From NCBI GenBank assembly GCA_027604005.1, contig JADGJT010000271.1:3240-27436 (forward strand): a DNA stretch of 24,197 bases. Reading direction: 5' to 3'. This document shows positions 19,329-24,197 of this stretch, piece by piece; the stretch's first letter is position 1, and every line of letters starts with the position of its first letter. The notes beneath the pieces are model-generated. The model saw only the letters and a program-made list of their open reading frames with translations. It was not told where the DNA came from and did not search any database. The position numbers and the translations under genes were made by a program. The stretch comes from Dinochytrium kinnereticum (Eukaryota > Chytridiomycota > Chytridiomycetes > Chytridiales > Chytridiaceae).

Positions 19329-19720
19329 TTAAAAGAAAATAATTTTTAATTTTAATTTTGGTTGAAGCCATGCAGGGTGATACAGGGAAGCATTGGGAGC
19401 GTGTGATTGGCTGACACCGTCACACCGCCGAGCACTACCACCCCTGGCGATGTGTGACCGCACGGCTCGTAGACCGTGGGAGTGTTCGTGAAGCCAGCCA
19501 ATGGAACACCCCACAGCACTGTATGCGAGTGTTTGATTGGATGGTCCACCTCCTCTCTCTGGTCCTTCCCCTGGCACTACGCATTCCTTTGGAGCAGAAA
19601 ACACTTTGCTGACCTCCGACCTCCATCACCCTCCATCGACCTCCATCGACACCTCCATCGACACCTCATCCTCCTCTTCCTTCTCACCTCCTCATCCTCC
19701 TCAACACACCGCAAGGCAGA
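19329..19720. other. Intergenic region between cobS and DUF599 copy 1
   Basis: The AT-rich start (TTAATT repeats, 19326-19360) is the probable cobS 3' end. The right side holds a tandem array of CTCCATCGAC-type units at 19621-19668, in the leader of the next gene. A plus-strand frame through here covers the repeat and is not convincing. Confidence 0.6.
19621..19668. repeat. Tandem CTCCATCGAC-like units
   Basis: About four copies of a CTCCATC(G/A)(A/C)C unit, some with an added AC, in the leader just upstream of DUF599 copy 1. Confidence 0.8.
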
Positions 19721-20888
19721 ATGACAAGCAGGCCGATGGACTCACCCGAGATCATCAAGAACTCACTCTGCGCCGTCGCCTCCATCCTCCTCATTGGCGG
19801 ATACCACACATGGCTGGCCTACGTCGTCAAGCGTTACCCCTCCAAAACAGTCTTTGGCATCACAAATGAAGCAAGGTGAGAGCTCATGCCACGCCATAGC
19901 AGGGCCATCCCAGTCATCCCTTTCTCCTAACAACGACACTGTCAAACCACCAAAAAAACGAAAAACAAAAACCAAATGAACGCAGGAGGGTATGGGTCTA
20001 CACCATCATGAAGAAGAAGCAAGACATCCTGGCCGTTCAGTCGCTTCGTAACTTTATCATGGCTTCGTCGTTGCTGGCAACAAGCTGTGTGTTTATCATC
20101 TTTGGATTTGTGGCCTTCTTTGGGACGATCGGGTCGAGGAGGGATACGACGAACCCCGATAACCCTCTGTCGACCAACTTTTCGTTTGTGGAGGATCCGC
20201 TGTTTGGGCTCAAGGTGAGGTGATTTTGCTGCATAAGACAGTGAGGGTGCATTGACAGGTCACTAAGGGTTTTCGTGGTTGTCCCATGATTAATCGGCAA
20301 TGCGAACCCGCCTCCATTCATCGTCATTTTAGAAGAATGCTTAACGTAGTCTCTAACGCTTTTGGCTGTCTATCATTCAGATGGTCCTTGTCATTTCGAT
20401 CTATTTCCTCGCCTTCTTTTGTTTTGCGCAAGCCATCCGATTCTACAACCACGTCGGTCTTGTCATCAACAGTGAGTTCACCCACTCCCCTTCCCTCTCC
20501 GAAAGAAAGAAAAAAAATCCGACCCGCCCTCTTCCTCACCCTCACCACCAATCTCAAAAACTAAAAAATCTTCATTCAAGCCTCACTGAAAGACGAGCTC
20601 ATCCCTGAAGCCGACGAGCGCCAAAAGATCACCTACCAGATGATGTGTCCCTCCCTCGTCGCCGATCTTCTAAACCGAGGATCAAGATTTCAAACCATTG
20701 GTCTCCGCGCTGTATTTTGCAGCTTCCCGCTCATCGTTTACCTCTGGGGTCCTTACTTTCTCATCGCTAGTTCGGTCGCTGTCGTGATCCTGTTAAGGGT
20801 TTTGGACATGAATGTGTCGGATTTTGTGCCGCCTTCTGGGAGGACTGATGAGGAGGTTGGGGGGGTGTCGAGGATGAGGCAGGCTTAA
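19721..20888 (+). CDS. DUF599 family multi-pass membrane protein, copy 1
   Basis: Four exons join to 260 residues: 19721-19875, 19986-20214, 20381-20471 and 20581-20888. The first exon is short (51 codons) and was found by matching copy 2. The family (Pfam DUF599) is known from bacteria and plants and has no established function. Four to five membrane helices are visible: residues 14-35; 66-90 after KKKQDILAVQSLRN, the most conserved family motif; 128-148 before AIRFYNHVGLVIN; and two near 215-245 around LWGPYFL. The basic KKKQD loop and TVFGITNEAR precede helix 2. The start at 19721 fits the leader, although an ATG at 19736 is possible. The tail after the last helix is short. It has the same orientation as cobS upstream and copy 2 downstream. 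Exons 2 and 3 (229 and 91 bases) equal those of copy 2 in length and phase, so the two arose by duplication. Family is firm, role unknown. Confidence 0.85.
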
Positions 20889-21730
20889 ACTTTGGATTTT
20901 GTGAGGGGGTTTAGGTCCACGCACCCCAATTTGTCCCAAAAGAGTATTCGGCTTTGCTGTCGTCTCCCGTGTTGATTCCAACGTAAAAACCGTTCTGAGG
21001 GTTGTTGTTGTTGTTTTTCTGCTTTTGGTCTTTTGTTTGGCCCTGCCATGGTTGCAGCTATGATGTTGAAAGTTTGAGCCAAATGATGCGCTCTTGAACG
21101 CTTATGCTTCTCCTAGTTATCGTTTTTTTCTTTCTCTTATTTTAGCCATCATGTTCTATCTCATCAATCTCACACGCACACGTATCTTTGGCTCCTAAGT
21201 AATAAACTCGAACAAACACATATTTTAAAAGAAGATGCTCCCACTCGTTCATTCTTGGGGTTTTGGCACGGTTGCTGCAGGACAAAGTGGGGAACGCGTA
21301 GACAGACGTTGAGCAGTGTAACAGCCTTGCGCTCGAGCACAAGAAGAATAAAAATAGCCGATAATAAATAAAGATATTTTAAGTGGTGCTTCACGTCAGA
21401 TTCAAAGCACAGTAAAAATAAAACTCACCATTTTGCCTGATGAGGCAGTAAAATAAAAATTAAGGCGGGTCTTTGTTATTCTGACCACCAGTGATCAGAC
21501 TTGAAGAAAGAAAAAACAAGAAAAAAACAGGAAAATTCACGCCTGAGGTGCACAAGGAGCCTTGAAAAGGCAGTCACGAAAACGGCGCGTCAAACGCAAT
21601 CCTTGCGTCCGTGAGCTGAAGGATAACGCTTTGCTCACCCGCGTCGCTTAAAAGCGCAGCACGATTCCAAACACATGCCCTCCATCGGCACTCCCCAACC
21701 TCTTCACTCGCAAAGCAAAGCAAACAAGCG
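20889..21730. other. Intergenic region between DUF599 copy 1 and the secreted orphan
   Basis: T-rich and A-rich stretches with TTG repeats near 21001-21015, but no coding frame of good composition on either strand. AATAAA-like words occur near 21200 and 21365. The right end is the promoter of the gene at 21731. Confidence 0.6.
21648..21653 (+). promoter_or_regulatory. TATA-like TTAAAA box
   Basis: TTAAAA, flanked by the inverted repeat CGCTTAAAAGCG, about 80 bases upstream of the secreted protein start at 21731. Confidence 0.3.
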
Positions 21731-22279
21731 ATGCGGCACCTCCACCTCATAGCCCTCCTGGCCCTCGGCCTCCTCAGCACCCTCGTCACCGCAGAGATCT
21801 ACTACATGACCAACTGCGAGCACCACATCCACCGCCCCTCGGACCTCCTCCCCCGATCTCCCTCCCAGAACCTCACCACCAACAAGAACGGGGTGACCTA
21901 CTCCTCTCGAATCTACTACTACAAGGACATTGGGCGATCTCACGACTGGAGGAACGCTCCTGACGCCAAGAGCGTTGCGTTTCGATTGCCTCAGTTTTCA
22001 CCGGGGTACATCCTTTGGGAGGCTTGGGATGATTTGCCGGGTCAACCGCATCAGGGGATGGTGGTGGCTTTCATGCATGGGAATGTGGTGTCGGCCTGGG
22101 TGAGATCGGATGCGCGGAGCAAGGCGGATTATGAGTGGATTGGGAAATTGACGGAGACTTCGGGGCAGGTTTTGCTGGCGAGCTATCAATGCTATAAGGA
22201 TAATTATCGCGTGTTGAATAATTGGGGGATTATCTCTCAGAGTGAGATCTGCTACTCGCTTTATTACTGCGTGCGATGA
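21731..22279 (+). CDS. Small secreted protein of unknown family
   Basis: An intronless gene of 182 residues. A signal peptide is clear (hydrophobic LIALLALGLLSTLV, cleavage likely after the TA at residue 21). The mature part of about 161 residues has four cysteines (29, 154, 174, 180), enough for two disulfides, and many Tyr and Trp residues. Beta-type segments are likely (SSRIYYYKDIG, VAFRLPQF, YILWEAWDD, GMVVAFMHGNVVSAWV), giving the look of a compact extracellular beta-sandwich. There is no membrane anchor and no GPI signal. I do not recognise the family. It sits between the two DUF599 paralogues, in the same direction, with its own TATA-like box and poly(A) signal, so it is an independent gene inserted between, or carried along with, the duplicated pair. 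Confidence 0.85.
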   Translation: MRHLHLIALLALGLLSTLVTAEIYYMTNCEHHIHRPSDLLPRSPSQNLTTNKNGVTYSSRIYYYKDIGRSHDWRNAPDAKSVAFRLPQFSPGYILWEAWDDLPGQPHQGMVVAFMHGNVVSAWVRSDARSKADYEWIGKLTETSGQVLLASYQCYKDNYRVLNNWGIISQSEICYSLYYCVR

Positions 22280-22616
22280 TGGGGTTTTTAGAGAAGAAGA
22301 GAGAGAGAAAACCCAGCGACCTCTTCAATAATTATGAATAAACATTTCCTTTTATGATTATCACCAGCGCACATCTCCATCCCTCACCAGCATTGGAAAA
22401 CACGCAAGGAGTCCATGAAACGGTCGCCGGGAATATCCCTCGAAACATTCTGCCAACAACACAAGGTGCACTGATCAACATTTCTGCGACAATCCCCTGA
22501 CAACACCTCCGACACCCGACATCCGACCTCCCGATCCCCACAACCCCCCCTTCCCCCCCTTCCCTCCCTTGCCTTCCCCCAACACCCTCCGCATCAAGTC
22601 TCCAAAGCGCCCGCTG
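22280..22616. other. Short intergenic and leader of DUF599 copy 2
   Basis: After the poly(A) signal of the preceding gene the region becomes C-rich (CCCCCC runs at about 22543-22580), typical of the leaders in this window. No gene was seen. Confidence 0.55.
22337..22342 (+). terminator. Poly(A) signal of the small secreted protein gene
   Basis: AATAAA, 58 bases after the stop codon at 22279. Confidence 0.5.
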
Positions 22617-24127
22617 ATGCCACCAATGGAGTACATCATCACAAACGCCGTCTGCGGAGGCGTCTCGGTCGTCTTGTTTGCTGCCTACCATGCCTGGCTC
22701 AGTCACATCATCCTCAAATCCCCTCACAAGACCGTGTTCGGCTTAACCAGTCAAGCAAGGTACTCTCCAACACCTTTCTCTCCGTCGTTCGAGAGCCCAT
22801 CTTTATTATCTGACTTTCGACACCTCACACACACAAAAAAAAAAAAAAAAAAAGACGAGCATGGGTCGCCGCAGTCATGCAGAAGAAGCAAGACATTCTC
22901 GCCGTCCAGTCACTGCGGAATTGGATCATGGCGTCCTCATTTTTGGCCACCAGCGCCGTCTTTACGATTTTTGGGTTCCTGGCGTTTTTTGGGAACGTTG
23001 GCTCGAGGAGCGACACAACCAGTCCGACGAATCCGTTGGCGGGGTTGTTCTTCTTTGTGGAGGATCCCGTGTTTGGAGTTAAGGTAGGCCTCATTCTTTT
23101 CTTTATGCTGTTTCTTTGCTATTTTATTTTTTTTTGCCAAGGGTGGGGGTGTTGTTGGCAGTTGAGGGTGGGTGGTTGGTTGGTCAGGGGATATGAGTGC
23201 AGAGCGGTTTCCCTTACATTAATCGGAAAAGGCGGGGGAGGATAGAGTGCCGCATCTGGAAGAAAGTCTTCTCCTTTTCATTTGAATGCAGTCCGACGTT
23301 GCATATTATAAATTCTGACCGTTTCCTCTAACACATCACGAACTTCCACATTCACCCCCCCCTTCCAAACAAAAGGTTTTCCTCATCATCGCCATCTACT
23401 TTTTCTGTTTTTTCTGCTTCACACAAGCCATAAGGTTCTACAATCACGTCGGTCTCGTCATAAACAGTACGTTTCACCCCCCGTAATCCCGCGCCGAAAA
23501 TATATCTAAAGTTGTTGACCTCTTCAGCCCAAATTGCTGTCGAACAACTCGAAACCCTTGATGAAAGAACTCAGGCAACCTATAAATCCATCACCCCCAA
23601 ATCAGTCGCAAGGATGCTTGATCGAGCGTCAATGTTTCAGACGATTGGCTTGAGGATGTATTATGCCAGGTGAGGATCTATCCCCCCATGAAAGCACTTC
23701 TGTTCCTCCTAACAATCAATGAACGAAACGAATCTCCCCTTTACAAAAAAATTATAGTTTCATGGCGATTGCCTACATCTGGGGCCCCTACTTCCTCCTT
23801 GGGATCACCATCATCCTGCTCCTCATGCTCAGATCCCTTGACCTCAACGTCTCTCATCACTTTGAATCAGAAACGCACCGAAACTCTGTCATGCACTCGG
23901 CTGAAAGCATTGTGATGCCTACCACCAAACGGAGGTGGTGGTGGTGGAGGAAGGAGGAGGGGATGGGGAAGGAGACTGAGATGAGGAGACGGGTAGTGGG
24001 TGAGGATCAAAATCTGGAGATGGGGGAGAGTAGAGTCAGGTTGGATCCGGCGGGTGGCGGACAGGAGGGATGGGCGGTGGCTAGCATGCAGGGAGTCTCT
24101 TCAGAGTCGTTCAAGTGTGTGGATTGA
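22617..24127 (+). CDS. DUF599 family multi-pass membrane protein, copy 2
   Basis: Five exons join to 324 residues: 22617-22759, 22855-23083, 23376-23466, 23528-23669 and 23758-24127. It is a paralogue of the gene at 19721-20888, with the same helix order, the same KKQDILAVQSLRN motif and the same AIRFYNHVGLVIN segment. Exons 2 and 3 have the same lengths as in copy 1. It differs in having an extra phase-2 intron (23670-23757) inside the last helical pair, between MYYA and FMAIAYIWGPYF. It also has a C-terminal tail of about 95 residues that copy 1 lacks, rich in charged residues and containing four tryptophans in a row encoded by a TGG repeat. The tail is probably cytosolic and disordered. 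Start: ATG at 22617, or the ATG at 22626 with a better context (ACCAATGG). The tail reads to a clean stop at 24127. Function unknown. Confidence 0.85.
22836..22853 (+). repeat. Poly-A tract in intron 1 of DUF599 copy 2
   Basis: About 18 A bases directly before the AG acceptor at 22853-22854. A purine tract in place of the usual pyrimidine tract next to the splice site is unusual. Confidence 0.8.
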
Positions 24128-24197
24128 AGGGTATGTGGGGGGGAGGGGGGGTTTGGTTTTTTTGTTATTTTTTACGGTTAGGTTGTGGGGTTTTTGG

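Noticed and set aside
1..24197. tRNA, rRNA, CRISPR, insertion sequences, transposons
   Set aside because: I looked for TPsiC-like GGTTCGAATCC words, rRNA-like blocks, regular spacer arrays, terminal inverted repeats and transposase or reverse transcriptase motifs, and found none.

Overview
The window looks like nuclear DNA of a fungus, most likely an early-diverging one such as a chytrid. The genes are cut by many short spliceosomal introns (about 40 to 200 bases, GT...AG), with dense spacing on both strands. A vinculin/alpha-catenin family gene argues against ascomycetes and basidiomycetes, which lack this family as far as I know. The lineage is an inference: no rRNA or other marker is present. 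All exon models were built by hand from splice signals, reading frame and remembered family patterns. No search was run.

Layout. 1-284 holds the first exon of what is probably a mitochondrial pyruvate/branched-chain dehydrogenase kinase on the minus strand, running off the left edge. 1169-4499 (minus) is a seven-exon vinculin/alpha-catenin homologue. 4785-5507 (minus) and 6564-7292 (plus) are a divergent pair of related secreted proteins with a degenerate CAP (SCP/PR-1) domain. 7293-8843 has no convincing gene, only a possible gene fossil. 8844-11740 (plus) encodes an ankyrin-repeat plus DIL (dilute) domain protein. 12331-14546 (plus) encodes an unrecognised protein with a ubiquitin-like fold candidate, four CxxC pairs and a C-terminal membrane anchor. 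15606-17209 (minus) is EB1, the microtubule plus-end tracker. 17971-19328 (plus) is an intron-containing CobS-type cobalamin synthase. 19721-20888 and 22617-24127 (plus) are two DUF599 membrane-protein paralogues, with a small secreted orphan at 21731-22279 between them.

How the genes fit together. There is no operon and no single pathway. Three genes belong to cytoskeleton or cargo biology (vinculin, ankyrin-DIL, EB1), and three encode secreted proteins. The most surprising gene is cobS, the last step of vitamin B12 nucleotide-loop assembly, with eukaryotic introns and divergent from EB1. It is followed by two multi-pass membrane proteins of a family of unknown function.

A pattern that cuts across genes is that many exons start C-rich and end G-rich on their coding strand, whichever strand they lie on. 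The unrecognised tail-anchored gene also has all seven of its introns in phase 2.
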